Origin: Orobanche coerulescens
Lineage: Eukaryota; Streptophyta; Magnoliopsida; Lamiales; Orobanchaceae
Assembly (NCBI GenBank): GCA_033398695.1
Contig: CM065815.1
Span: 146,613,001 to 146,677,000 of the forward strand
Direction of reading: 5' to 3'
DNA length: 64,000 bases
In this document: positions 47,292 through 57,049 of the stretch, piece by piece
How positions within the stretch are numbered: position 1 is the first letter of the stretch
Layout: the number at the start of each line of letters is the position of its first letter
The notes under the pieces: model-generated
The model's input: the letters and a program-made list of their open reading frames with translations, nothing else
Told to the model about the DNA's origin: nothing
Databases searched by the model: none
Translations under genes and position numbers: made by a program

Positions 47292-48225
47292 AGAAATATC
47301 CTCCCATTTCCACTCCGGGATAGGAAGTGGTCACAAAAACCCCGCGGGTCGCTGATGCTCGATATTAACCTACTGACAGGTCAAACATCTCGACACAAAC
47401 TCGCTAACGTCTGTCTTCAAATTACTCTACCAGTAGTTACTCCTCACATCCTTGTACATTTTACTCGTACCAAGATGTATGGAGTAAGGCGTGGTATGAG
47501 CTTCGCTCAAGATCTTCTGCTTCAACTCAAAGTCATTCGGTACACATAATCTGCCGCGAAATCTCAGAACGCCATCATCCTGAACCACGAATCCAGGGGC
47601 TTTCCCCTTTCTCACATCCTCCCTCAACTGGACCAAACACAGATCATCATACTGTTTCGCCTTGATATCATCAGTCAAGGACAAAGTGATCTCTAACGCA
47701 CATAACTAGCCCTGAACTCTCTGAACCCAGACCTCGATATTCTGACAGATGAAATCTCACTGGATCCTACTCTGTGGTATAAGTACCTTTAACATCTATA
47801 AAGCCATCGGTTTTCGGCTCAACGCATCAGCCACTACATTAGCCTTACCCGGATGGTAAAGTATCTCGAGGTCGTAATCCTTAATTAACTCTAACCACCT
47901 ACGCTGCCTCATATTCAACTCTTTCTGACTGAAGATGTACTTCAGACTCTTGTGGTCCGTAAAAATCTTACACGACGACCCATAGAGATAATGCCTCCAT
48001 ATCTTTAAGGCGAAACGACCGCATGACTAACTCCAAATCGTGCGTGGGATAATTTACCTCATAAGGTTTCAAGCGGAGGGACGCATAAGCAATCACTCTC
48101 TCTCTGCATCAAAACACATCCAAGCCCAAGGCCCGAAGCATCACTATACACTACGAAATCCTCGTTCCCCGAGGCAATGCTAAAGCGGGTGCGGTAGTCA
48201 AACGTCTCTTTAACTCGTCAAAGCA
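47292..48225 (-). pseudogene. pol: Gypsy C RNase H and integrase zinc region (degraded)
   Basis: Reading the minus strand from RT, an RNase H with [24 protein letters not shown] and [16 protein letters not shown] can be followed over 48200-47810 across several frame changes. Then 47684-47427 is open (LREDVRKGKAPGFVVQDDG, SEAHTTPYSIHLGTSKMY), the start of the H2C2 zinc-binding part. After a stop the CLTCQ and EHQRPAG parts follow. The catalytic residues are present, but the chain is broken at least five times. Confidence 0.82.
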
Positions 48226-49956
48226 TTACATCTCTGCAGTCCACTCGAACTTATGAGTTTTCTGGAGCAACTCAGTGAGTGGTCTAGCGATCTTAGAAAA
48301 TCCCTCAACGAATCTACGGTAATAGCCGGCAAGACCCAGAAAACTCCTCACCTCTTTCACATTCTTAGGTGGCTCCCAAGCCATCACTGCCTCTATCTTC
48401 TGCGGATCCACCCGAACTCCCTCTGCTGAGATCACATGCCCGAGGAACATCACTTCCTCGAGCCAAAACTCACACTTAGAGAACTTCGCGTACAACTGCT
48501 CAGCCCTCAAAGTGTCAAATATAATCCGGAGATGTAAGGCATGCTCCTCCCGATTCCGTGAATAGATAAGAATATCGTCGATAAAGACGACTACGAATTT
48601 GTCCAGATACTCAATAAAAACTTTGTTCATCAACTGCATGAACACTACTGGGGCATTGGTTAGCTCGAAAGGCATAACCACAAACTCGTAATGGCCATAT
48701 CTCGTCCGAAAGGAAGCTTTCGGAATATCGACGTCCCGAATCCTCAACTGGTAGTAGCCCGATCGCAAATCAATCTTCGAAAAGACCTTCGCCCCGAGGT
48801 GATCAAACAAATCGTCAATCCTGGGCAAAGGGTATTTATTTTTGATGGTTAGCTTGTTTAATTCTCGATAGTCGATGCATAAACGAAGCGATCCATCCTT
48901 CTTCTTAACAAAAAGTACAGGCGCACCCCAAGGCGATGCGCTCGGTCGAATATATCCTTTATCTAACAACTCTCCCAACTGATTCTTCAATTCTAACATC
49001 TCCGACGGTGCCATACGGTACGGCGCTCGAGAAATAGGGGCCGCATTCGGCTCTAGATCAATAGGGAACTCTACCTCTCGTTGTGGTGGTAATCCCGGCA
49101 AGTCATCCGGAAATACATCGGGGTATTCGCTAACAACTGGAATTGATGATAAATCAACTTCACCATCTTCTCCCTTCAGAGCGTAACACCAGTAGCCGAT
49201 ACAACCATGGTTCAGAAGTTTCATTGCCTTCAAGGCGCTAATCACACTCCCCGATCTACCCGGCTTACAACCAACTAGAGTATGCTCGGTGCCGTCCTCG
49301 GCCACGATCGAGATAGTACGAGTTTGATAGTTCATGATAGCACCGTGACGATCCAACCAATCGTCCCCGAGGATCAAATCCTCACCCTTAAGGTCTATAA
49401 CAATGAGATTCGAGGGCCAATCTCGGCTCCCGATCCTCACTGGGCAATCCCTAACTTCCCAATCCCCAACCATACGATCCCCGCTGGGTGTACTCACTAC
49501 AAATGGCTCACACTCAAACAAGCAGTCAAAACCAATACGACTCACACAATCCGATGCAATAAAGGAATGGGTAGCACCCGAATCAAAAAGCACTGAAACT
49601 GGATGAGTAAGGATTTGAGTGGTACCTGACGTCACCGGAATGTCTGCCTCCTCTGTGCGCCTCATCTGATATAATCGGGGGTGAACTGAGCCCGAACTCG
49701 AGGCTGCACGGTGATCCGGCTGACCACGTCCCCTACCGCGACCCGAACTCTGCGGAATATGAGTAGCTGGAGTGCTGTGATCCCTCTGATCGGTAGTGGT
49801 AGTCGGAACTCTAACAGCCCTGGTGGCCCTCTCACAATGAGTTGCCCGATGCCCGGTCTGCCCGCAAGTGAAGCAAGTAACTGGAGGAAAAGGGCAATCC
49901 TTTATCAAATGTTCATATTGGTTGCAGTTAAAACAAACCCTGCCACCAGAAGCAAC
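48226..49956 (-). pseudogene. pol: Gypsy C zinc knuckles, aspartic protease and reverse transcriptase
   Basis: The longest open stretch in the window (560 codons from 49908, plus an open extension to about 49956). Two knuckles: [14 protein letters not shown] and [14 protein letters not shown]. The protease motif [13 protein letters not shown] is near residue 107. RT follows from about residue 300 with [36 protein letters not shown] (Asp380) and [14 protein letters not shown] (Asp444-Asp445). A change of GLTNAP to ELTNAP is seen. The frame ends at TAA (48226-48228) in a position normally coding (CFDELKRRL follows in frame). RT copies the genomic RNA in cytoplasmic particles; this copy is one nonsense codon from the RNase H frame. 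Confidence 0.92.
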
Positions 49957-50082
49957 GGACTGAACTGAACGGTTACCCTGAGATCCCCCAGCCTAATGAA
50001 ATGGCCTCTTCCCCGGTGTAGGGGCAGACTGTGCTCTCGAAAATCGGCCACTCTTGTCGGCTGAGAAGCTGCCAATTGTTTT

Positions 50083-50860
50083 CTATTTCTTGGCCTCGGC
50101 ACCCAACTCTGATTCCGGTGCGGCCATCTCGATCGCTAGAGCGCGATCCTGATACTCCTTCAAGGTGGCACACATGAGCGGTGCCATACTCTGCCTGATA
50201 TGCGGCTTCATGCGCATATTGAAGTAACGGATTTTATCAGCCTCCGTCCTCACTTGATCTCTCACGAAACCCAACTGCTGATTGTAAGTAATGATGGCCT
50301 GAGAAATAGGCACATCCTGAGGTGTAGCGGTGAATAACTCCACAATTCTGCGCTCCTTAACTGGCGGTGGACAATATTCTGCTTCCATAGCAGCCTTGAA
50401 TTCCTCCCAGGTAGCTCGACGGTCTCTGGGCGCAACGGCCTCCCACCATTCCGCAGCTTCCTTATCCATGAGGTACTGGGCAATATGTACCCTCCTGTCC
50501 TCGGGACAAGCTACGGCATCGAAGGTCCTGGACAACTGAAAGAGCCAATTCTCCCAACCGAGGGAGTCAGAAGATCCGGGGAAATGAGGTGGATGCATCT
50601 TAGTCACCGTCTGAAGCCACTTACTAGCTTCCTCTTCAGGTGTCTGGGGCGGATTCTGGCATCCACCCTGAGCTATCTGAGTAAGTTGGGCTACTAACTG
50701 CTGAAATCTGGCGGTAGCCAGCGTCGGCATTATTACCCGACGGCACTGAGTGAGAGGCTGAGTCCGCAGAGGACTGAGAAAGTGAGCCCTCCTCATTATC
50801 AGCACCCCGACCACGGCCTCGGCCGCTTCCCCTAGCTGGTCTACCACGACCTCTCAACAT
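50083..50860 (-). pseudogene. gag: Gypsy C gag (one frameshift)
   Basis: Starts [19 protein letters not shown] at 50860, matching the RG-rich start of gags A and D. A one-base loss near 50717 shifts the frame. Then an open region to 50083 carries WLQTVTKMHPPHFPGSSDS, WLFQLSRTFDAVACP, EWWEAVAPRD and YFNMRMKPHIRQSM, about 70% identical by eye to gag A in the core. It ends AEAKK with a stop, and the knuckles continue in another frame from about 49956. The frame change before the knuckles could be mutation or part of gag-pol arrangement; gag A reads through this region without one, so mutation is likelier. Confidence 0.87.
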
Positions 50861-50861
50861 A

Positions 50862-50988
50862 CTGAAGGAAAATAAGAAAAGAACAAGATCAGAAAGATTC
50901 ACAATTCACAAAGTTGGTAACACAAGTCACAATTCCGAACAACGCAAGAAAACGAATTACAGAAATATAAGAGTTCGAGGAGACTTAT
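50862..50988 (-). other. Candidate short 5'-leader intron of gypsy C
   Basis: The minus strand shows a strong pyrimidine tract (TTGTTCTTTTCTTATTTTCCTTCAG) cut off by CAG at 50862, one base before the gag ATG. At the other side, ATAAGT (50988-50983) occupies the place of GTAAGT in A and GCAAGT in D, within the shared GGAGACTT/GGTCGCAC block. Length 127 bp. The first base is not a standard donor, so splicing of this copy is doubtful. The acceptor looks good. Confidence 0.45.
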
Positions 50989-51103
50989 AGCCATGGGTCG
51001 CACAAAAAGACGGTAGCATGATGATATTAGGCTCAACGACTGACTCTAACGACGTAACTGACAGACCCAAAATTCACCGACAGCCTAGGTATTCAAAACC
51101 TAT

Positions 51104-51115
51104 GCTCTGATAGCA
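51104..51115 (-). other. Primer binding site, gypsy C (mutated)
   Basis: The minus strand reads TGCTATCAGAGC, one base off the initiator tRNA complement TGGTATCAGAGC, four bases from the LTR at 51120. The LTR also begins TATAAC instead of TGTAAC. Confidence 0.88.
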
Positions 51116-51119
51116 TAAT

Positions 51120-53352
51120 TATAACACCCCAATTCACAAATGGGACATTACACGCCGTAGAACCCTCGTGAGGTCTACCAGGATAACACATGACACATAA
51201 CCCACAATGTAATTCCAAATGATGCACTCAAAAGTAAGTAAGGTCGTGGCCTCGGCCAAAACAATTTTAACGGAGTACATGAACATAAGATAAATACCAA
51301 TTCGTTGCCCACGCAGGGGACTTAAACCAAGTGTAAAAGTCGACAGTCTAATTCCAGTACTCGACAAATGCAATGACAAAACATAAAACTACAAACTCGA
51401 GCCACATCATCAAGCCAGCCCATCCTTTACGTGCGTGTCCCGTGCCTGCTCCTCAGCTCTCCCGGTACCTGAAATGCATAAGACGCATTTCCCCCATTTA
51501 AGGGGTTAGCATTCGAATAGCCAGTGCAAGTACACAATTACACAACATTATATACAAAATACGGTTTTTAGCACAATCATCTCAATCAGAAATCATTTGC
51601 CATAAATATTCCGGAATACTACATTGGCAATCAAATCAGTTCCAATCATCACGATATCACAAAATCACAACTGGTATCCCGTGGCCGTACCCCTTAGTAT
51701 CGACCCCCAGACATCCCGTCGAACACTCCGGTTGGGATACCACTTCCGCGGCCGTACCCCTTAGTATCGACCCCCAGACATCCCGTCGGACACTCCGGGT
51801 GGAAGTTCAATCACACACGCACCCAACTTCCCTTCCACGGCCGTACCCCATAGTATCGACCCCCAGACATCCCGTCGGACATTCCGGGTGGAAGGAACAC
51901 AACTCACGCACCCAAAAATCACAATTCATCATTCACTTCGAAAATCACAACATACATAACGAAATGTAATACATGTAGTTGCCTTGAATGAAACGAAATG
52001 AAGGAAACGACGAATGAATAGGTTTCGGTCCGAAAAATCCTCCCAAATCTGTTCCTAACACAATAACGGCATACACAAGTCTCAATAATGCGGAAAGGTA
52101 TGAATTAATCCTAATTCTACCCCTGGAACAATTTGTCGGTCATGACTTGGTATCGTCGACTATAAGTGACGAACAATGGAAAACTTGAAGTTTAAAACCA
52201 CAAATCATCAATAAAACGAAGGATTACAAGTACACGATCGAAGTCTAGCGATAACCTAAGGATAATTCGGACTAAAAGAGTCAAATCCCAAGAACTCCCC
52301 AAAATTTCGCCCAAAATCTCAAAACAAGGGTTTCGGGAATTCTTACCTTGATTCGGATGGTGGAGAGTGTTAGGAACTTGAAGAATTCACGCAAGGAATG
52401 CACGGTGGTTGTGAATGATGAACTATAGTCGGAATCGGCCCTAACCCTCGCCTGGAATCGCTCAAAGCCGGGAAGGATAAGAAATGATGAAAAAATGACG
52501 AAGTTGACTGCTGTTGTCCTATATATATTAAACCGTCTTAGCGCACGCCACGCACAAGCATTAGCGTGTGCTAACGGGGCGTGGAAGAACAGTCTGCCTA
52601 CTGTCCTCCAGTTAGCGTACGCAAGCTAACATGGTTAGCGTGCGCTAATACTAGGAATTAGCGTGCGTTAACGCTGAATTAGCGTACGCTACCTGGTCCA
52701 GTACCGAAGTACTGAACCTACTGTCCAGACCGCTAAAATCGTTAGCGCACGCTACGAACCCCAGATTAGCGTACGCTAACCACACAGTGGTAGCGCACGT
52801 AAGTAAGCCCGGAGTAGCGTGCGCTACTCGCAAAGAACTTCGATCTTGCCGCGAGACACTGCGCGGCAAAGACAAAAGTGTCGAAATGCGAAGCAAGACC
52901 AGAATCCGGAAACATAAACATGTAATAATCCAGATGACAAAGCTGAGCGTTGAAAGAGAATATAATCCCAATCGCTGGAGAGTCCGAAATGTAGCAAATA
53001 AAGCGAAATTCCTCAAATTTATGAAAATTACAAAAACGGCCCAAGTGCCCGAAAAATCGCGATACAACGTCGGATTAATGAACCGAAAGTTTCAACACGA
53101 CCAACTCAACCATACAAACTTATACAAGTCAAGAAACAATGAAAACGAACAAGTTTTACGAGAATCGAATGTACATGCGGCAAGATATAATTCAAGATAA
53201 AATTATGCAAAAACATCCTCGAAACTCGACCAAACGGAAAAACTCCAAGAACAAAATAGATTCGGAATTCCAAAACAGTGCTAAGCGAGTTGTCCGAAAT
53301 GAACATACACCAAAAATAGAAATTACCGAAAATAGAAAACACGGATATTACA
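51120..53352 (-). mobile_element. LTR-C copy 2 (2233 bp; 5' LTR)
   Basis: Colinear with LTR-C1, with the same hairpins (51474-51530), subrepeats (about 51670-51895), TATATATA (52520-52527) and palindromes (52538-52830). Most differences from copy 1 lie in 52500-52860, between the palindromes, including an extra 20-30 bp near 52700-52745. Elsewhere the copies differ at isolated bases only. Ends ATTACA at 53352, followed by the CAAGT duplication. Confidence 0.94.
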
Positions 53353-53357
53353 CAAGT

Positions 53358-53981
53358 TACTGATAAGGAACTTCTTGGATGTCATGCACATTGAAAAGAA
53401 TGTTTGCGAAAGTGTGGTTGGGTCAACCTTAGGTTGGGATGGAAAGACCAAAGATGGGCCAAAAGCACGCAAAGGTTTGGAAGAAATGAGCATAAGAAAA
53501 CATTTGTGGTTGAAAACTGTCAAGGGAAAACAAAAAATGCCTAAGGCAGCTTACACCATCACTGTCGAGCAAAGAACTGAGATATTTTGCTGGATAAAGA
53601 CTGCTAGGTATCCTACCGGGTATGCTAGAAATATAGGAAGATGTGTTAATTTCAGGGAGAACAAGTTAACTGGTTTGAAGAGTCATGATTGTCATATCCT
53701 ACTCCAACGCCTCTTTCCGATATTTATTCGACCGTACTTACCAAAACAGGTGGTCGAGCCGTGTGTTGCATTGTCAAGATTTTTCCAGAAATTATGTACG
53801 AGAGAAGTCAAGAGATCTGATTTGCGTAAAATGCAAGATGAGATCATCTATATCTTGTGCAAGTTTGAGCGAATATTTCCTCCAAACTTTTTGACCTCAT
53901 GCCTCACCTCATGATCCACCTTCCCAGGCAGTTATTGGTCACTGGTCCAGTGCACTACACGTGGATGTACCCGGTTGAAAG
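53358..53981 (+). pseudogene. CACTA transposase, DUF4218 exon
   Basis: Resumes the transposase after gypsy C. LLIRNFLDVMHIEKNVCES is the family signature at this point, followed by GLKSHDCHILLQRLFPIFIR and KMQDEIIYILCKFERIFPP of the DUF4218 segment. A one-base loss near 53890 shifts the frame, after which LLVTGPVHYTWMYPVER is readable in the neighbouring frame up to the splice donor at 53981/53982. Without the break it would join directly to the next exon. Confidence 0.88.
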
Positions 53982-54064
53982 GTAACATAATTTTTTGTAT
54001 GATATATATATATATATATATTGTCAAATTAAGTATGATTTTTAACACAATGACAATATTACAG
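53982..54064 (+). other. CACTA transposase intron with (TA)n
   Basis: An 83-bp AT-rich interval, GTAACATAAT to AATATTACAG, containing about ten TA repeats at 54002-54021. It separates MYPVER from the exon starting with QLGDY. Both ends fit plant consensus. Intron inferred. Confidence 0.7.
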
Positions 54065-54433
54065 GCAACTCGGTGATTACAAAGACTCGTGGCAATAAGT
54101 CTCGCACTGGAAGGATGCATTGCAGAATCTTACCTTGCGTCGGAGTGTATTACGCATATCAAGTTGTATTTGGGCACCTTGGAGCCCCCTTCCCGCTCTA
54201 TTCCAGCAGATAAAATACAATTTAATCTTTATATCATATCCACTGAGGTTGACGTCTATGGGAGGTTGCCAGGAAGACAATTAGACCCGTACGAGTCACG
54301 AATTGCACATTGGTGGATATTGCTCAATTGTCCAGAAGTTCAGTACTGGAAAGACATCCACTTGTCATGCGATATGGTGCGAGGTGACACTAGATTCCAC
54401 AATGACACTTTTGCCGACTATTTTGGAGAATGG
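54065..54433 (+). pseudogene. CACTA transposase, penultimate exon
   Basis: QLGDYKDS is followed by frame changes near 54090-54115, then EGCIAESYLASECITHIKLY, RIAHWWILLNCPEVQYWKD and NDTFADYFGEW, the region after DUF4218 in plant CACTA transposases. It ends at a GT donor after GAATGG. Confidence 0.78.
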
Positions 54434-54507
54434 GTACGTATACATTCAGTTGCTATTGCATTTTGGACTTAAGATATTTTTTTACATAAAAAGTTTATTT
54501 ACGACAG
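54434..54507 (+). other. CACTA transposase last intron
   Basis: 74 bp, GTACGTATAC to TTTACGACAG, T-rich. Removing it joins GEW in frame to MTGAEG of the last exon. Short but within the plant range. Confidence 0.65.
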
Positions 54508-54900
54508 ATGACGGGAGCCGAGGGTCACCATGTATTGAAAGATACCCCCGGCTTCCAGCGCCCTCGCGGACGGGATGCACGGACTGCCTATCTCGAGGAG
54601 CAGTTGATGGCGGAGAGGGAGCTCCGATCTGAGAATGAAAGGAGGACTCGGACATGGTTACATGAGAGCGAGCAGAGGACTGAGTCGCGGTTAGAGAGTT
54701 TCCAAAGACAGCAGCAGGCCATGATAGACTATATGATGACGCTGACTCAGACCATTACTCAGGCTGGACTGCAGGCACCTGCTCCACCGCCTTCTCTCTT
54801 CGGACAGACCCCATCTTCAAAGCCTCGTGACGAGGATCTAGGGGATGGTGGTAATCGTTCTACTACTACATTTCGACATTTAGATGATTTTGGCAGTTGA
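54508..54900 (+). CDS. CACTA transposase, C-terminal exon
   Basis: An intact 130-codon exon. After TGAEGHHVLKDTPGFQRPRG comes a charged helical stretch rich in Glu, Arg and Gln (YLEEQLMAERELRSENERR), likely a coiled coil for oligomerisation. A Pro-rich end follows (APAPPPSLFGQTPS), with the stop at 54898-54900. The most intact part of the gene, but its upstream exons are broken. About 260 bp of AT-rich 3' flank then lead to the subterminal repeats. Confidence 0.65.
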   Translation: MTGAEGHHVLKDTPGFQRPRGRDARTAYLEEQLMAERELRSENERRTRTWLHESEQRTESRLESFQRQQQAMIDYMMTLTQTITQAGLQAPAPPPSLFGQTPSSKPRDEDLGDGGNRSTTTFRHLDDFGS

Positions 54901-55159
54901 TTGTAGTTGTGTTGTTGTAGTAATCTTGTATATTTATATTTGTGTTACAATTGTGTAAGTGATTTTATTGACGCTACTAGTATGTTGATGAAATTAATGT
55001 TCTTGAATTTGTTGTGCGTTGTGATGCATATAATGTTGGGCATATTATTAATGGTATTAGTTGAATGTGTTGCGCGTTGATTGTTGGTGATAATGAGAGA
55101 TGGTGTATAAAAATTGCAGGTGCAAAAAATACAGGCTTTGGTATCCCAAAATCTGAATT

Positions 55160-55557
55160 AAATTTTTTTTTTAAAAAGGGTTTTAGCCGACGACATATAA
55201 GACGGTCGTCGGCTAAAGTAATTTATTTTTTTTTAAAAAGGGTTTTAGCCGACGACATATAAGACGGTCGTCGGCTAAACTCTATTTTTTTTTTAAAAAT
55301 CGGTTTTAGCCGACCGACTCGATAAGGTCGTCGGCTAAATTTTTTTTTTTCCAACAGGTTTAGCCGACGACCTTAATGTAGTGGTTGGCTAAACTTTGAA
55401 CTTTAGCCGACGACTACAAAAAAAAGTCGTCAGCTAAACCTTGGCCGACGAATATCGGCCGACAGTTTTTTAGCCGACGGCTGGCATGATTAGACGACGA
55501 CTTTGGGGTTTAGCCGACCACTTTAAGTCGTCGGCTAAAGTCTGATTTTTGGTAGTG
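55160..55557. repeat. CACTA 3' subterminal repeats and terminal inverted repeat
   Basis: Tandem units of about 67-68 bp (TTTAGCCGACGACATATAAGACGGTCGTCGGCTAAA type, separated by T-runs), then degraded inverted copies to 55540. The terminus TTTTTGGTAGTG is at 55546-55557. It mirrors the 5' array. The ORF at 55065-55262 is built from these repeats and is not a gene. Confidence 0.92.
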
Positions 55558-56576
55558 TAAATGCTCAAGACTTGAATAGGTCAACGAATCACAATTCGGA
55601 TTATACGAAACCAGAATATGGATATACAGTCCATAGAACGTGATTAATAACAATGTTTAACAATGATCAATTCATAAAAACTGGATTACAAATGAGATCA
55701 AGAACAATATCCCTAAAAAGGTCAACTCTAGGGGAAACAAGAAAATACCTTGATCTGACGAAGAACAACTGATTAGATGTTGTTACAATCACCTAAGACC
55801 CCCCAAAACCAGCTGGAATTGAGTATAATCGACCAAGAATCCAAACCATAGCTTCACCCATCCGCCGACCGCGAGAAGAGAAGGAGAAAAGGGAGAAATG
55901 AAGTGAAACCCGTCGCCCAGCTACGACCGTAACACATAGGATATTACGGCCGTAACCCATCTCACGGGTATTCTGCCCAAAATGTGAGGGTGTGTTACGG
56001 CTGTTACCAGTAAGCTATTACGGCCATAACACCCACAACCTTTTGACCGTAACATGTTGCAGGTTACGGTCGTAACCTGCATTCTGGCAGCATATTCCAT
56101 TCTGCTGCCCGACCAGCCCCGCACGACCCCGAAATGCGATGGTCAGAAAATCCAACGAAACACTCACAAAGAATTCTCCACAACAGACAAAATTGTTAAT
56201 CGAACATGCAATTCCAACGATAGAAGGTAAGTAAAACGGGTATGAAAATGAGTACCCAAAACTTTAGGAAATTACGAAATGGCCCAACAGTCCGAAAATC
56301 ACGATACGAGATCGAATAACAATTCCAAAGTTCACAACATGGCCACAAATGTTAAACGAACTTGTAGGAACAACAAAATGACAATTCACAGCAAGGTTCA
56401 CAAGGATCAGACCCAAATGCGGAAAGATCGCAATGCTATGCCGATTAACCCGAAACAATATCAAGACTCGCTCTAGTGACAATAAATGCAGAACAAGACA
56501 TATCTAAACTGTGTTAATGAACACATGGGAGTTGCTAGAATCGAAAAATACAGGAATAAAAAATACGGGTATTACA
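55558..56576 (-). mobile_element. Gypsy D, right LTR, second segment
   Basis: Begins with the duplicated TAA, then ATGCTCAAGAC continues LTR-D as in the left copy (23793 onward). Contains the donor-like site near 55748, the palindromic TTACGGCCGTAA array (55935-56080) and the LTR end GGGTATTACA at 56576. In left LTR-D there is a TATA-like ATTAAATAG here; in this copy that short segment is missing (CCAGCTACGACC near 55917), so this promoter has probably lost its TATA. Confidence 0.9.
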
Positions 56577-57049
56577 CTTTTGGTGACTCATCAAAAGCTC
56601 CAATCAAATGGATAAAAAGTATATCAATGATGTCTATTATATACCTGCTTTGAAAAGTAATCTCATCAGCCTTGGTCAAGTTGTGGAGAAAGGATATGAC
56701 ATACAAATGAGGGACAACCCTATCGTAGTCAGAAATCAAGTTCAAGAATTGATTGCCAGTGTAATGATGACAAAGAACCGTCTGTTCACACTGGAGATAC
56801 AGACAAAGGTGAATAAGTGCTTAAAGTCTGTCATTAAAAATGACTCGTGGTTATCAAAAACAAATATGGTGGACGGCTTTCCAGAAATCAATGAACCAAA
56901 TCAACTACGTAAAGCATGTGTCAAAGGAAAGCAACACAGACAAAGTTTTCCTGTTGGAAAGTCATGGAGAGCTAGAAGGCCATTAGAGATTGTTCACACT
57001 GACATAGCTGGTCCGTTTGATATCGCATCACTTGGCGGGAAGAGGTACT
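56577..57049 (+). pseudogene. pol: Copia X gag-pol fragment, copy 1
   Basis: Starts at the D insertion point (CTTTTGGTGACTC). Covers the segment after the protease: KYINDVYYIPALKSNLISLG, NRLFTLEI, then KACVKGKQHRQSFPVGKSW and PLEIVHTDIAGPFDIASLGG, the start of the integrase. Compared with copy 2 it lacks about 36 bp near 56610 and about 50 bp (the WHLRFGHLGF zinc part) near 56850. The open frame of 148 codons is an effect of these in-frame losses. It ends at GTACT, where LTR-E begins. Confidence 0.87.

Larger units (their letters stand above)
44002..53352 (-). mobile_element. Gypsy C: Tekay/Del-type chromovirus (9.35 kb), TSD CAAGT
   Basis: LTRs at 44002-46213 and 51120-53352, flanked by CAAGT (43997-44001 and 53353-53357). 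The minus strand carries gag, zinc knuckles, protease, RT, RNase H, integrase and chromodomain in Ty3/gypsy order. The integrase wording (YGRKCRSPLCWDD, SYHPQTDGQSERTIQTLEDM) and the C-terminal chromodomain fit the Tekay lineage. It is the only full-domain gypsy element here and a plausible source of enzymes for families A, B and D, though this copy has several frame breaks. Confidence 0.95.
29423..55557 (+). mobile_element. CACTA (En/Spm-type) DNA transposon carrying two nested retrotransposons
   Basis: Both ends are CACTACCAAAAA and its inverse TTTTTGGTAGTG, flanked by TAA (29420-29422 and 55558-55560). Subterminal arrays of AGCCGACGAC/GTCGTCGGCT lie inside both ends. Between them is one plus-strand gene with the domain order of plant CACTA transposases. 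Removing the copia Y and gypsy C insertions with one TSD each leaves about 4.8 kb. The transposase has several stops and frameshifts, so this copy could move only if supplied in trans. Confidence 0.95.

Noticed and set aside
53999..54022. (TA)n microsatellite as an independent feature of interest
   Set aside because: It sits within a predicted 83-bp intron of the transposase and is ordinary AT slippage.
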